A stretch of DNA of 14,187 nucleotides from Sphaerochaeta sp. (GTDB taxonomy: Bacteria > Spirochaetota > Spirochaetia > Sphaerochaetales > Sphaerochaetaceae): positions 1 to 14,187 of the forward strand of contig JALOBD010000049.1 in NCBI GenBank assembly GCA_023228445.1, written 5' to 3'. Under the pieces are notes generated by a model. The model saw nothing but the letters and a program-made list of their open reading frames with translations. It was not told the DNA's origin and ran no database searches. Below are positions 14,072 through 14,187 of this stretch, piece after piece (within the stretch, counting starts at the first letter, position 1; the number at the start of each line of letters is the position of its first letter). A program made the position numbers and the translations under genes.

Positions 14072-14187
14072 GTGATACAGATCATCGGGACAAAGAAAGA
14101 TCGAGAGACTGCCAAGGCGATCCGTTTCTGCAAGGAGCGTTCGATCGCCTGCCAGCTCGTAGACCTCTCCCAACGCCCGCTTTCACC
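14072..14187 (+). CDS. ArsC/Spx-like family protein, 3' end missing
   Basis: The first 38 residues are visible, starting at GTG 14072 (VIQIIGTKKDRETAKAIRF...). The beta strand, GTKK turn and following helix, then a second strand (CQLVDL) and RPLS, match the thioredoxin-like ArsC/Spx/YffB family. At the position where ArsC and Spx carry the active-site Cys (GTKKC), this protein has Asp, so classical arsenate reductase activity is unlikely. No ribosome site precedes the GTG. A weak promoter (TTGCCT at 14036, TACGAT at 14059, 17-base spacer) would start RNA at about 14071, so the message may be nearly leaderless. The start is therefore uncertain. Confidence 0.7.
   Translation, partial: MIQIIGTKKDRETAKAIRFCKERSIACQLVDLSQRPLS

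Noticed and set aside
12611..14173. 520-codon open frame on the minus strand
   Set aside because: It lies antisense to the acyl-CoA synthetase, whose motifs are all intact. The translated product shows no domain and has the composition expected of a shadow frame in GC-rich DNA.

Overview
The window is chromosomal DNA from a bacterium most likely in the Spirochaetota, possibly Sphaerochaeta-like. The evidence is the metal-transport operon order troA-troB-troC-troD-troR, as in Treponema, a long-form pyrophosphate-dependent phosphofructokinase of the type spirochaetes use in glycolysis, and an asparaginyl-tRNA synthetase. This assignment is inference from gene content. Most of the window is GC-rich (60 bases counted at 12961-13020 are about 58% GC), but 5.45-7.65 kb is clearly AT-richer (60 bases at 5881-5940 are about 37% GC).

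Left part (1-5510). The 3' part of a membrane-bound GGDEF diguanylate cyclase runs rightwards and meets, tail to tail with a 22-base overlap, a five-gene leftward operon troABCDR. The operon encodes a lipoprotein metal receptor, an ATPase, two permeases and a DtxR/MntR-type repressor. Every junction overlaps by 11-29 bases, so translation is probably coupled. Both permeases carry a related C-terminal winged-helix-like extension. The region upstream of troA contains two overlapping dyads that are good operator candidates for the repressor encoded at the operon's end.

Middle part (5510-7660). This AT-rich accessory block has a rightward cluster: a protein with a STAS-like region followed by a GHKL-type ATPase domain, a small STAS-like (DUF4325-type) protein, and a single-pass membrane protein cut by an in-frame TAG. 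The ATPase/STAS pair resembles anti-sigma/anti-anti-sigma partner switching. Its target is unknown, and this is the part of the window most likely to hold something undescribed. A strong GC-rich hairpin lies between this block and the next gene.

Right part (7660-14187). This is housekeeping sequence: leftward pfp, a rightward pair (YaiI/YqxD-family protein and a LuxR-type regulator), leftward asnS overlapping the regulator by 41 bases tail to tail, and a rightward long-chain acyl-CoA synthetase. Divergent promoters for asnS and the synthetase lie in the 147 bases between them. The window ends inside the 5' part of an ArsC/Spx-like gene. I found no rRNA, tRNA, CRISPR array, transposase or integrase.
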